NCBI GenBank assembly: GCA_028335825.1
Contig: JAIOKI010000001.1
Location: 806,001 to 870,000 of the forward strand
Source: Nosema muscidifuracis
Lineage: Eukaryota; Microsporidia; Nosematidae
Direction of reading: 5' to 3'
Length of the DNA stretch: 64,000 nucleotides
Shown here: piece after piece, positions 24,780 to 35,712 of the stretch
How the letters are laid out: each line of letters starts with the position of its first letter
How positions within the stretch are numbered: the stretch's first letter is position 1
Made by a program: the position numbers and the translations under genes
The notes under the pieces: generated by a model
The model's database searches: none
The model's input: only the letters and a program-made list of their open reading frames with translations
What the model was told of the DNA's origin: nothing

Positions 24780-27750
24780 TAAAACTTCGATTTTATAAGT
24801 ATAATACGAAAAAAAAACTTATTTATAATCTCAAAAGTGTCAATATAGAAGACTGGTTTCAAAAGCTAGAATACGTATAGTTGTGATATGCTTGGTCCGA
24901 AAACAATTAAGATTTAATACAATGGATCTGATAAACGACGCAATAGAAGACAGCCTTAACTTATCGAAAAGTCAGACGAAAACAAGCGCTACTTACTATA
25001 TTCAATGTAACTAAAGCACAACAAATATCATTTCATAGTTTAAATCGAATTGACAAGTTAACGTATTTTTATCAAATAACTCTATAACAAGATAAATGCG
25101 GGACTTGGTGTTTAATATTGTCTTACAGAATGCCACGGTAATCAAAATCAGAGAATATCGCAAGATCTATTATGGTATGAATAGGTAGGAATATCAAGAA
25201 TATTCTTATAAAAAAGGTCTTTAAGAAGTACAAGATATATTAGAAGATATAAAAGAATTAAAGAATTAAAGATAGTTATTGAAGAAAATAAATCCAACAA
25301 CATATAAGTGAACCTGAAGGTTAAGAAATAAGAAAAATAAGCAAATGAGTATACGAATGAAACTAATAAGACCTCAAAAAAAATTAATAAGAATTTTCAA
25401 GCTCTTTCTTAATGTACAAACAATTTAGTTCTCTTGAGATTTTATAGACTGATGTAATCATTCTAAAACATATGTATACAGTAAATGTAGGCTCGGGTTC
25501 CAAACACAACTTTATCTTGAAAGAATGTGCTAAACTGTTACATTTTTTCAATCAAAGATGACAAAAAAAATAATCTGCACAAATAAAACAGTGGGTCAAT
25601 GTAACATAAGTACCGAAAATGTCTTACAGTAGGCCAATGTAAAACTCTACTTACACTAAAGCTTTGCAACGAATATAATATTAGTAAATTTATTTGATTT
25701 TCAGACTAATATGATAATTGACTACTTAAAAGAAAAATAATTTGAAACTGAACAAGGCAGGAAATAAAAAAAATTGCCGAAGTACCAATAAGAACTCGAA
25801 AAATTGTTTTAAGAAAAACTATACTCTATAAAAAAGAATTCCTAAATAAAGAAATTAAAGCATATCTTAAAGTACAAATCTAGGAGAAATAGAAACAGAT
25901 AAATATTTCGTAATACAAAAAACTTACATTATGAAAGTCTATAAACACGATCAGCAGAAACTAAAGAATAGATACAGAGGATTTAAGAAAATTAAATTAT
26001 ATGAGAAAGTAAGTAACGTTATTTCAGTCTGATATTTATCATTAAAAAAGTGAAAAATAATTTTAGTAGTAGATTATAAAGACAAATACATATAATCCCT
26101 AAATGATACAATTTCCCAGGGCTTTGAATAAAATCTGTACTAACTAGGTAGATCTTTTAAATAATTTTTCAATTAGGATTAGATAATTAATATAAATAAT
26201 TTTTGATATTCAATATACTAGGAAGAAGATTCAAATGCACAAGTTTGCTTTTTGATTAAAATAGGATTCAAATTGTTACAAAATGTCATGATAGAAATAC
26301 TTTAAGATATAGAAAACGTTTCAATATACATGACAATATTATATTTTCAGTAAAAGATATCTATGAACACGAAAAAATCACTTGAGGTATTAAAAAGACT
26401 AAGAAAGTATAATGTAAAGATTGACTTTAAAAATCAGAGTTTATAACAGATCAGATGGATATTATAGATAATAGAGTCTTCAAAGGTACTCAACAAAGTT
26501 TAGAACCATACAGAAATCGATGGTAAAGAGTAAACGAAATATTCAAAAAATTATAAGTATACTAAACTGGGATAGAAATTTTATACCAAACCTAAGTCCA
26601 GAAATTATAGAGATCATATAAAAACTAAAGAAGAAATAAAAATTACAGAATTAAATATTATCTGACGAATGTAAAATATAATACCGTGAAACTACATTGA
26701 AATTTATACAGATAACAGAATTCTACTATTCAAAACAAAATAGCGATAGAATAAGAATATGAAAATTATTACTGAACGAATATAATTATTGTCTCAATAC
26801 AATAGAAGGTAAAGAGAATGAAATCACAGATTACCTGATCCGGTTTATATTTAGAAACGGAAGAATTCAAGAAGTTCAAACTGGAATCATGTAAATTAAA
26901 AGAAATGAAATAAGAATTTATAAACCCAATAGATCAATATGTAAAAGATAGGTAAAAACAAGCTAAACTACAAATAAGATTCAAAATAACTGAAAAGAGG
27001 CAAAAAAACAAAGAATAATGATCACAGAAGAAGTAAAAAGAAAGTTAATCAATTTCATTTCGAAGTGTTTAGCTATTCAGATATACAAGTGACTTATTAT
27101 AATATAAAAAATTCTATGATTGCAAATATGTGAAAAAAACGATCAAGAAAGTTATCGAAGATTGTTAACTGTGCTAAAGAATATAAAAAACTCTAAAATA
27201 ATAAACTGCTTAATAGAAGTAAAAAATGCATTTAAAAATTGTATTGATAATGTAGATCCATTAAAACTATTTAAGTATAAAACTTCCTGCGACAAATTGA
27301 AGAATACTTTCAAACAGCAACTGAAATATTTACGAGGTACAATTGAGTCTATTATCTAACATAATCTCATGAACTTTCATGTCTAGAAGAATGAACGAAA
27401 AAACAATTAAATACATAATAACACATAACGAAAGAAATTATAAGCAAAAAGTACAATGAATATCTAAGATAAAATAGTATTATTATAGGTGATACCTTTA
27501 AACGAAATGATAGCGGAGACTATTAGAATATTCAATAATGAAAAGATAGTGAAAAGAATACATACAAAACTAGATATAAATTACAAAATATTAATACTAC
27601 ATTTATCATTTAAGAACTTGCATGGATATAATTTTTTAACTCCCGATGAAAAATAAATAAGTAGATTTAGGAAGGTAATAAAAAGACAAAACAGCTAAAT
27701 AAAATAGGATTAATATAATATAAATGATTAAGTATTTGTAAAGAAAATCA
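24780..27750 (+). mobile_element. Ty3/gypsy LTR-retrotransposon fossil
   Basis: Decayed Ty3/gypsy element on the plus strand. There are a possible gag remnant (about 24,830-25,450), RT traces (about 26,150-26,580), the end of RNase H (about 26,690-26,840) and an integrase-like region (about 27,000-27,650) that includes a 79-codon open stretch (27,120-27,359). Many breaks; old. No LTRs could be paired with confidence. Confidence 0.58.
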
Positions 27751-28820
27751 GTAAGAAGGTCTTTACAGAATAAAAGGAATATGTAAGAAAAAACGATAGA
27801 CTTATTGGAGATGATAGATGAATATATACACGTGAATTACATAAAATGAAAGGGGAAATATAATAAACTTACATTTTATATCAATAAGCAGTTTAATGAC
27901 ATAAATAAATTACAGATATTTGATAAACAAAATGTTTATTTCTGAAAATTAAATCATTATATTAAATCTCATTTCTACAAAATGCATTTATCACCGAACT
28001 CCATAATTAAATAGTATTTATAAATAACACTTCAAAATGAGCACGTATAATTTATTAGGTTCGCTTTACGAGAGCTTATTACATCCATAATATTCACACA
28101 ATAAAACATACTTCTAAGGAGAATATGCTAATATGAAATCCTTGATTCAGATATAAAACAATGTTTCTTCCATAAGCCTGTGGACTACGTTCAATTTATA
28201 ATACTCGATAATATTATTGTTAAATATTTTGATATAATTCTTTTTATTCTTTCCTTTTATAAAAATTATTTAATATTTTTTGGAAGAATTAATTTAACAT
28301 TAGTCTTAACGAAAACATACAAGAAAAATTAGCATAAAAATATTCGTGAGTAGCTTCACTGTTTCATTCCTCGAAATACTATTTGCTTACTTCTATAGTC
28401 TGGAACTGAATGTGCGACATACAACAAATAATACATTTTAAAAATGTTTATGAGACTGACAATATGGTCAATTTTCAAACAGAGTTTTCAGAATTATAAA
28501 CTTATAAAAAATTATCAAAATAATATTTAAGTCAAACAACATTATTCAAAACAAATCACAAATCTACATAAAACGAAATGTCAACTTTTTTTCGTTTTTA
28601 TCTCAATTAGTATAAATTTCAAATACTGTAAAGAGATATTATTCTTTAATTCAAATATAAAGAACCAAGTGGTATTTAATAAAAAATAACTTAAAAATTA
28701 CTAGGTGACAAATAATTGAATTTTTTAATATTTAATTATTTTATTTTTTACCCCTAAAAAATTACCAGTGAAAACAAGACCAAACGGTCATTTTTTATAC
28801 TGAGAAAAACTATTTGACAG
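27750..28820. other. AT-rich interval, nothing recognised
   Basis: No gene or element motif seen. Contains the right-hand member of the weak direct repeat at about 28,378-28,418. Confidence 0.45.
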
Positions 28821-28847
28821 AATTTAGATACATGATGTATCTAAATT
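28821..28847. repeat. Perfect 13-bp-arm palindrome
   Basis: AATTTAGATACAT, one central G, then its exact reverse complement. It covers the stop codon of the LINE ORF1 fragment read leftward from 29,029. It could form a tight hairpin in RNA or DNA; role unknown. Confidence 0.8.
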
Positions 28848-29300
28848 TTTAACAGTTTTTCATAACCATCTGCCACTCTCCAAATAGCTTCATATCTTAC
28901 TAAGAGAATCGTTTTCCCACTGATATCTTTTATGTAAGGAATGTCTGACTCCTTAACACCTAATATCTTAGCCCATACAGCTAAATTTTTAATGTCTTTA
29001 TGGTATCCTATCGTGAAATAGGTCTTCAATATAGATTTTATCGAATTATTTTAATTATTTCATGCCCTCCTTTTATAAATTTTCCTATATATTTTTAGAT
29101 AACGTGTAGAAATAAACAAAAGAAAAATAAAAATAATCATGTGGTTTGCCATAGTCTTATTCAAAAGATAGACCTTCCATTATAACCAGCCGAAAACAAC
29201 TATCGGTTGGTTTTCTAGGGAGGACTCTTTCTTATACAACACAATAATTTTCTTGTACTCTTCTTCTCCATATACTTCTTCTCATTATGAGAGACTTTAG
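28841..29300 (-). pseudogene. LINE ORF1 C-terminal fragment, rearranged
   Basis: Two short stretches on the minus strand match the C-terminal conserved domain of ORF1 of the LINE at 31.7-37.6 kb. At about 29,160-29,230 a frame reads FRLVIMEGLS, matching residues 496-506 of the intact ORF1 (YRLVTMDGIPS). A 62-codon open stretch (28,841-29,029) reads KNLAVWAKILGVKESDIPY, nearly identical to residues 511-529, and runs to the segment I-L-L-V-R-Y-E-A before ending in unrelated sequence at the palindrome. About 130 bp of AT-rich DNA separates the two parts, so the fragment has an insertion or is made of two pieces. It cannot encode a complete ORF1. Confidence 0.8.
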
Positions 29301-30123
29301 GCACTTAAGCCTTCTGGAATGAATGATTGTACTACTGGTTTTTCTTGATTCAACTGAATCAGAGACTTTCTTTTCTAATAAATTAAAAATATTTTTTCTT
29401 TTATAAGAGAATATTCTCCTATAAATACAGAATTTTAATAAAGGGAACAATTTATTCATTATTAAAATCCTTACTTTCTCGGGCAGGCTCACCCATCATC
29501 TTTCCTAAGTATGCAAAAGACCCATAGTCTGGGTCCTCTTTACTTAACACTTTCTTAATATACTTTACGCTTCTACAAGTGGTATAAACTTACTGTAAGT
29601 TTTGAAGAGCCTCAGTAACTCTCCCAACACAACTTCTTTCTTTGTGGTGAGGAATTCTTTAAAGAACATCTCAACTTCACAAAATCTGACTTCTTTAAAA
29701 ACAGATTTTTATTTTCTCAGTCACACTGTAACAGACACTTTCTCTAACCAGTAGTAACATGATGTCATTATCGTCAAATATTTTTATCAAAGGGAGATCC
29801 TTTGTCTCCACATCCAGCAGAAAAGCCCACGTGTCTCTTGATTGATGCTTCCCTTCTGTGGCAAGCCCAGACATCAGAACACATCTAAACTTGCAGTTGG
29901 ATGGAGATTTGCCTTCCTTTGATAGCTCCTTGGCCCAGTTTTTCTGTGGTTTTACTGGGGCCCTCTTACTTTGAGTCTCTCTCTCAATGTTCTTTTTGCT
30001 AGCCATATTGAGGGCTATTTTTTTCTTTGAAACTCTATTTTCAATATTTTCTTTCTTCTTTAGAAGAACATTCTTGTTGCCATGTGACACTTCATGGAAT
30101 GTTTTCTTGTAAGAAACTACTTT
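29300..30123 (-). pseudogene. ORF1 fragment of an older, divergent LINE subfamily
   Basis: A 131-codon open stretch (29,695-30,090, minus) is basic at its start and then reads CKFRCVLMSGLATEGKHQ and later ETKDLPLIKIFDDNDIMLLL. These align in order with the intact ORF1 segments NKYRLVTMDGIPSGEGHK and KESDIPYIKDISGKTILLV. Farther downstream, near 29,490-29,560, a frame reads YGSFAYLGK, resembling residues 282-289 (YPLAYLGD), so upstream ORF1 sequence now lies on the wrong side and pieces are rearranged. Overall identity to the young family is low but the pattern of hydrophobic and glycine positions is kept. This is a relative, not a copy, and shows which part of ORF1 is conserved. Confidence 0.6.
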
Positions 30124-30180
30124 AAAAAAAAATAAAAATAAAATAATTTATTGAAATAAAAAAAAAAAATAAAATAATTT
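30124..30180 (-). repeat. Duplicated LINE 3' tail
   Basis: Read on the minus strand, the end of copy D runs CAATAAATTATTTTA, a T run, then again TTTCAATAAATTATTTTA and a second T run before unrelated sequence. Copy B ends once in the same motif. Either the tail was copied twice during insertion, or D landed against the tail of an older copy. Confidence 0.7.
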
Positions 30181-30500
30181 ATTGAGATAAGAAAGAAAAG
30201 CCACACGGCAAGTAAAAACTTCTACATCCAATATTTGGTGACACACACCAGCATACCATGAAGGTCTTGCTTGTAGGAAGATTGGGAACCCCTTAGGATT
30301 AATTAAAATCCTTCAGTCATAATGACTGAGACCTGCGTTCAGCAGGATTTTGGGTTATCGCCTGGTTCAATACACCATTTAAGAACACAACTCAGTTCAG
30401 CGGAATGCTACGGCATAATATGCAGCTTTAAGCCAAACCCCTCCCAGGTCAGAATTTAATTCTTTTGTTGCTAATAAATTAGCTACTTTTGTATCAGATT
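30160..30500 (-). other. LINE 3' UTR of copy D with two hairpins
   Basis: More GC-rich than its surroundings and nearly identical to the 3' UTR of copy B. Hairpin 1: TCAGTCA (30,313-30,319), loop TAA, TGACTGA (30,323-30,329). Hairpin 2: CCTGC (30,332-30,336), loop GTTCA, GCAGG (30,342-30,346). Probably the RNA structure recognised by the LINE reverse transcriptase (inference). Confidence 0.8.
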
Positions 30501-31380
30501 TTACTCTGATGAGACATGAAGTCTACTCTTTTGTTGTACAATGATATATCTTTGTACTATCATTTTATCAAGAAATTCTACTCTTGCAAGTAGAGCTTTT
30601 CTTCCTGTTGAACAAGTTTTAATGTCATTGATGTTCCCAATGATCATCTTAACTTGTTCCATTTTTGTCAGAGTTGAAGGTATCAACTCTGTAATTTTGT
30701 TCTCATAAAGAGATCTTGTCTCAGATAAGGATGGACAATCTAACAGGAAATGTTCAAGATTTTCCTGTTCTCCCTCACATAGAAAGCAATGTTCTCTATA
30801 ATACTGAGGGATTCTACGAGCATTAGCTAACGCAGAAGACCATCTAATTAAATTACACCTTATTTTAGTGTAAATTTGATTTTTGTTTGAGCAATTTACT
30901 TGTGTTAGTATGTACTTGAGTTGAGACTCAAATATACCATACTGTGCTGCTAGTGAGGATGCTATGGTAGTATTATAGGATCTCCTACCTTTCAATACCT
31001 CTATTATTCTTTTTTTGGCTACTTTGTAGTCAATACTTTCATAGTCGTGTCCGACATATCTTTTACACCACCGTCGAGTTCTTGAACTCCATGTAGTCTT
31101 TTTGGCTCTTGGAACTTGTTCTACAAATTCCGAGATTATAGTTTTGTTGTGTTTCCACTTCCTTAATGCTCTAAAGCGATTTAGAGCTGCTTGTATTTGA
31201 ATCCTGTTAAACTCCGAGGGATCTCGAATGACATTTACTTTTGATTTTAATAAGTTTGTAACTTACATCAATACAAATACTTTCGTTGCTTCTAAGAAGC
31301 TTAAATAAAGAAGTTTTTTGATTCCTTAGAGTGAATCGTAATAAATCAATATTTAGAACTTTATTTTCAGGGTCCATTAG
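30501..31380 (-). pseudogene. ORF2 of copy D, internally deleted
   Basis: The start of ORF2 (about 31,378 downward) joins directly, at about 31,209, to sequence equivalent to residue about 1,002 of intact ORF2. APE endonuclease and RT are both gone. The remainder keeps a 164-codon open frame (30,501-30,995) that includes the C-terminal zinc-finger pattern C-x2-C-x8-H-x4-C in the stretch CFLCEGEQENLEHFLLDC. It differs from copy B at VNCSNKNQIY (copy B: INKRQIRNY), a variant shared with the old fragments next to both LSU genes. Unless translated from an internal start it makes no protein. Confidence 0.85.
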
Positions 31381-31652
31381 CCTCCAGAATATCTTTTATA
31401 GCTTCATCATCTAAAGCAAACTTTTTTAACATACTTGTCTCCAAATCATTAAGACATCGTACTATAACTTTTATAGACTTTTTCAGAGGAACAAAAGACT
31501 TCCAGCTTTTTTTAATACCAGCAAGATCTGCTACTATTTTATCTTTATTATAAGACAAGAACTGTCTCAAAGCATTTGGCTCAGACAGGCATCTGACTCC
31601 CTCAGCAATTCTACAAAGACTGTCTACCACTCTCAAAACAGCTTCATATCTT
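31367..31652 (-). pseudogene. ORF1 C-terminus of copy D
   Basis: Continues ORF1 of part A after the nested insertion: Y-E-A-V-L-R-V onward to the C-terminus E-A-N-G-P, ending at 31,367. Sequence match with the last about 93 residues of intact ORF1 is very high, with a few substitutions such as I-K-K for the second V-I-K-K and K for Q at P-L-K-K-S. The reading frame that enters from the 3' UTR of copy B (up to 31,759) is an accident of the junction. Confidence 0.85.
31640..31652. repeat. Target-site duplication of LINE copy B, 3' side
   Basis: AGCTTCATATCTT, directly followed by the A/T tail of copy B. The same 13 bases are at 37,612-37,624 on the other side of the insertion. Confidence 0.92.
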
Positions 31653-32001
31653 AAAAAAAAAAAATAAAAATAAAATAATTTATTGAGATAAGAAAGAAAA
31701 GCCACACGGCAAGTAAAAACTTCTACATCCAATATTTGGTGACACACACCAGCATACAATGAAGGCCTTGCTTGTAGGAAGATTGGGAACCCCTTAGGAT
31801 TAATTAAAATCCTTCAGTCATAATGACTGAGACCTGCGTTCAGCAGGATTTTGGGTTATCGCCTGGTTCAATACACCATTTAAGAACACAACTCAGTTCA
31901 GCGGAATGCTACGGCATAATATGCAGCTTTAAGCCAAACCCCTCCCAGGTCAGAATTTAATTCTTTTGTTGCTAATAAATTAGCTACTTTTGTATCAGAT
32001 T
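31653..32001 (-). other. 3' UTR of LINE copy B with two hairpins
   Basis: Hairpin 1: TCAGTCA (31,814-31,820), loop TAA, TGACTGA (31,824-31,830). Hairpin 2: CCTGC (31,833-31,837), loop GTTCA, GCAGG (31,843-31,847). The element ends in a T-rich sense-strand tail. A related 3' UTR at 39,247-39,470 keeps both hairpins with different stem sequences. Confidence 0.85.
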
Positions 32002-35000
32002 TTACTCTGATGAGACATGAAGTCTACTCTTTTGTTGTACAATGATATATCTTTGTACTATCATTTTATCAAGAAATTCTACTCTTACAAGTAGAGCTTT
32101 TCTTCCTGTTGGTGAAGTCTTGATGTCATTGATATTACCAATGATCATCTTAACTCGTTCTACTTTTGTCAGAGTTAAAGAATTTAACTCTGTAATTTTG
32201 TTCTCATAAAGAGATCTTGTCTCAGATAAGGATGGACAATCTAACAGGAAATGTTCAAGATTTTCCTGTTCTCCCTCACATAGAAAGCAATGTTCTCTAT
32301 AATACTGAGGGATTCTAAGAGCATTAGCTAACGCAGAAGACCATCTAATTAAATTACATCTTATTTTAGTGTAATTCCTTATCTGTCTCTTATTTATTTG
32401 TGTTAGTATGTACTTGAGTTGAGACTCAAATATACCATACTGTGCTGCTAGTGAGGATGCTATGGTAGTATTATAGGATCTCCTACCTTTCAATACCTCT
32501 ATTATTCTTTGTTTGGCTACTTTGTAGTCAATACTTTCATAGTCGTGTCCGACATATCTTTTACACCACCGTCGAGTTCTTGAACTCCATGTAGTCTTTT
32601 TGGCTCTTGGAACTTGTTCTACAAATTCCGAGATTATAGTTTTGTTGTGTTTCCACTTCCTTAATGCTCTAAAGCGATTTAGAGCTGCTTGTATTTGAAT
32701 CCTGTTAATACAGAACTCATCCATTATCCTATCTAATGGAACTATTTTTGTCCAGAATATCATCCGGACAGCTTTTCTGAGAATCCTACTGATTCTCCCT
32801 GATCTTGTACTAGACATTCCCCATAACTCACTACCGTACATGAGTGCAGGTACTAGTACATTCTTTATTAGTATTCCCTTGAACGGAATACATATACTCT
32901 TGTTAAGAAGCTTTGGTTTCAATGCTTCTAATGCTTTTTTGCCTCTAAAGGCTCCATCTTTTACAAGATGATCTTCGAGGGTGCTTTTTTTAATCAAAAC
33001 ACCCAAATACCTGTATTCTGTGACTTCACAGATCTTTCCGAAATCAATATCTATAGAGATATCTTCTGACTCATAGCTTGTATTGGTATTCCATACGAGA
33101 ATACCACTTTTGTTACAGTTAACTTTCATTTGATTGTCAACTGCCCATTTGCTGATTTGTTGAATTTTTAGTTCCAAATCATTTTTTGAATCACCAAAGA
33201 CAACAATGTCATCTGCAAACATCAGTCCTGGTATTGCTATTGTTGATCGAGGTACAATCACTTTTGTCATGTCATCAAAAATGTCATTAATAAACAGATT
33301 GAACAACATTGGAGAACAAGGGCATCCTTGTCTCACACCTTTTCTGTAGCTATAGCCACTGCTTGTATCTCCACCTATGCGGATTCTCATTTGTGTGTTA
33401 CCATATATATCTTTCAATGTATTTATCAGATATTCTGGTATACAATACTTTTGTAGCTTATTAAATAATAGCTCATGGCTAACATTATCATAAGCTTTTT
33501 CAAAGTCTATGAAGCACAGATATGTCTTCAGACTTCGAAATTCTCTTCTTTTAACAACTTCTAATAAAGTTGCTACCTGGTTCATACATTCTTCTCCTGC
33601 TCTAAATCCAGCCTGATAAGGAGAAAGAATGTTATTTGTATCGACAAACTGTGTAAGTCTATCATTGATTATTTTTAGGTATATTTTACTGATTGTATTA
33701 ATCAGTGCAATACCTCTATAGTTGTTGATATCTGTTTCATCTCCCTTTTTATGGAGGCATACCATATCAGCAGCACTCCAATAAACAGGTGGGCTGGCAC
33801 CTGTTATAAATTTGTTGATCTCATCCACCAGGAATGAGGGCAGCTTTTTATCTACTAGACTAGGCCTAAGTAGTACCTTGTATAGCTCAGTTGGAATTTC
33901 ATCCGGACCGGCTGCTTTGTTATTGCCACAATTATTTGTAGCTTTTATTAATTCCTCCATTGTGACGTCATCAGGAGGCTCTTTTAAAAGACTTTTGTTG
34001 TATATAGAGTCACTATCTACAGTTGATGTTGCTAATTTAGCATAAAATTTGTTAGCTATTTCTAGCTTCTTTTGTTGCTCATTGTGAGCTATGCCCTCCT
34101 CGTCTTGAAGACAAACATTGTCTAGTCTAACTGATGTGTTAGACATACCCTTTAGCCACTTCCAGAAATCTCTAGAGCGATTACTTTTATAGAGGTTTAT
34201 GCCATTAAAGGCCCAGAGATTAGCTCGTTCTCGCCGAACCTTCACTCTTGTTTCCTCAACTTCTTTTTTTAATGTCAAATACCTAAAAGCATTTACATCA
34301 TTCCATTGTTTTAGTACTTGCTTTGTGGCAAGTCTAAATCTTTTATACACATTAATGTGCTTCCATTTAATAGGTAATCCTTTTCTTACCTTAACTTTAT
34401 CGTACACCTTTTCAGTTGTACATACTTCTTTTAAAACTCTTGGGAGTTCTTCTATTGTGAATAGTTTCCTATTCAAAAGCTGACTCAATTTCTCTTCAAT
34501 AAGAGGATCTTGCATCTTCTTTCTGTTATATGTAAAAGATGTCTCTACTACTGGAGAAGGAAGAGTTATGTATCTTCTAAGTAGTAGATGATCTCCTACA
34601 GCCCATCTTTGTGAGATAGTAACCTTCTCACTGTCTTGCTTTAAGACTCTAAAGATCGTATCAATACGTCTTTTTGAGACTTTACCATTACTCAGGATTC
34701 TAGTTCCTGATACTCTATTGTAGTTGATAAGAGGATTTAAACCTCCAGCAACAAGCTTTTGTTTGAGAGTTGAATCTTTACAATTCATATCTCCCATTAC
34801 TATAATCTCCTTGTAGCATCTTTTGTTCTTCTCAATATTAAGAAGGTTGATTAATTTTATGAGAGTTAATTGCTTAAGCTCTCTATCTTGTGGCACATAG
34901 ACATTGATAACTAGTATCTTTGTCCATCCTGTACTTGTTTTGAATTCAACAACCGTTTGTAGGATGTTGTCATCATTACCTTTTTTAGAACATCTCACTG

Positions 35001-35712
35001 CTCCACTTTTTCTTACCAAGGTCATTAAACCTGGTTTATTTTTACCTATGGCAGGTGTTTCCACTACCATATACTTTTCTAGTCTTCCAATAAAAGTGGA
35101 TTTCTTCCATGTTTCTTGTAGACATAAAATTGATGGTTTCTCTACTTTCAAAAGGATCTCTAAGTCTTCCTTCTTCCCATAAAGATGATTTATATTAAGA
35201 CTACAAAGCTTAACTTTGTCAAGAGTCTTTAACTTTTGTACCTGCTTAAACTTAGCTGGTTTTTCTTTTAACACATTAATGTTTAACTGCTTTAATGCAT
35301 TAATAAAGTTGTCTTTTTGTACTTTCTTTACAGCAAAGAAAGTAAATGTTGTATCACGTCTGCGATGTCTTTTACTACCTACAATACAGTTATCTAAAAC
35401 TGGATTAACTCTTGTAAGTTTCTTTTGTAACTCTGGAATCTTAATATGGCTTGCCAAGGCCTTTACTAAGCAGAGCTTCTTTTGTAAGCTGTTAAGCTTG
35501 ATCTTTTTTCTTAAATTAAACATTACATTATAATTTAAAGATTTTACTCCGAGGGATCTCGAATGACATTTACTTTTGATTTTAATAAGTTTGTAACTTA
35601 AATCAATACAAATACTTTTGTTGCTTCTAAGAAGCTTAAATAAAGAAGTTTTTTGATTCCTTAGAGTGAATCGTAATAAATCAATATTTAGAATTTTATT
35701 TTCAGGGACCAT
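32002..35712 (-). CDS. LINE ORF2: APE endonuclease-reverse transcriptase
   Basis: A 1,236-residue polyprotein for target-primed reverse transcription: the endonuclease nicks the target and the RT copies the element's RNA from that nick. Domains: a basic N-terminal region (1-165); APE-type endonuclease (about 168-380) with L-N-I-N-H, L-Q-E-T-W, G-D-M-N and V-G-D-H blocks; RT (about 590-910) with NNYRGIALINTISKIY, FIDFEKAYDNVSH (motif A), GVRQGCPCSPMLFNLF (motif B) and LMFADDIVVFGD (catalytic DD) and YRYLGVL; a thumb/linker; and a C-terminal CCHC finger (about 1,141-1,159). The length is normal for an APE LINE. The start ATG overlaps the end of ORF1 by 11 nt (ATGGTCCCTGA), in a different frame, which suggests coupled termination and reinitiation. 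All expected catalytic residues are present. Confidence 0.96.
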   Translation of the reverse strand: MVPENKILNIDLLRFTLRNQKTSLFKLLRSNKSICIDLSYKLIKIKSKCHSRSLGVKSLNYNVMFNLRKKIKLNSLQKKLCLVKALASHIKIPELQKKLTRVNPVLDNCIVGSKRHRRRDTTFTFFAVKKVQKDNFINALKQLNINVLKEKPAKFKQVQKLKTLDKVKLCSLNINHLYGKKEDLEILLKVEKPSILCLQETWKKSTFIGRLEKYMVVETPAIGKNKPGLMTLVRKSGAVRCSKKGNDDNILQTVVEFKTSTGWTKILVINVYVPQDRELKQLTLIKLINLLNIEKNKRCYKEIIVMGDMNCKDSTLKQKLVAGGLNPLINYNRVSGTRILSNGKVSKRRIDTIFRVLKQDSEKVTISQRWAVGDHLLLRRYITLPSPVVETSFTYNRKKMQDPLIEEKLSQLLNRKLFTIEELPRVLKEVCTTEKVYDKVKVRKGLPIKWKHINVYKRFRLATKQVLKQWNDVNAFRYLTLKKEVEETRVKVRRERANLWAFNGINLYKSNRSRDFWKWLKGMSNTSVRLDNVCLQDEEGIAHNEQQKKLEIANKFYAKLATSTVDSDSIYNKSLLKEPPDDVTMEELIKATNNCGNNKAAGPDEIPTELYKVLLRPSLVDKKLPSFLVDEINKFITGASPPVYWSAADMVCLHKKGDETDINNYRGIALINTISKIYLKIINDRLTQFVDTNNILSPYQAGFRAGEECMNQVATLLEVVKRREFRSLKTYLCFIDFEKAYDNVSHELLFNKLQKYCIPEYLINTLKDIYGNTQMRIRIGGDTSSGYSYRKGVRQGCPCSPMLFNLFINDIFDDMTKVIVPRSTIAIPGLMFADDIVVFGDSKNDLELKIQQISKWAVDNQMKVNCNKSGILVWNTNTSYESEDISIDIDFGKICEVTEYRYLGVLIKKSTLEDHLVKDGAFRGKKALEALKPKLLNKSICIPFKGILIKNVLVPALMYGSELWGMSSTRSGRISRILRKAVRMIFWTKIVPLDRIMDEFCINRIQIQAALNRFRALRKWKHNKTIISEFVEQVPRAKKTTWSSRTRRWCKRYVGHDYESIDYKVAKQRIIEVLKGRRSYNTTIASSLAAQYGIFESQLKYILTQINKRQIRNYTKIRCNLIRWSSALANALRIPQYYREHCFLCEGEQENLEHFLLDCPSLSETRSLYENKITELNSLTLTKVERVKMIIGNINDIKTSPTGRKALLVRVEFLDKMIVQRYIIVQQKSRLHVSSE

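Noticed and set aside
31653-31759. Frame running from the LINE B 3' UTR into the ORF1 tail of copy D
   Set aside because: A junction accident across an insertion boundary, including the T-rich tail.
33812-35533. Plus-strand frames of 77-105 codons opposite LINE ORF2
   Set aside because: Shadows of the real ORF2 on the minus strand; the same shadows recur opposite the right copy.
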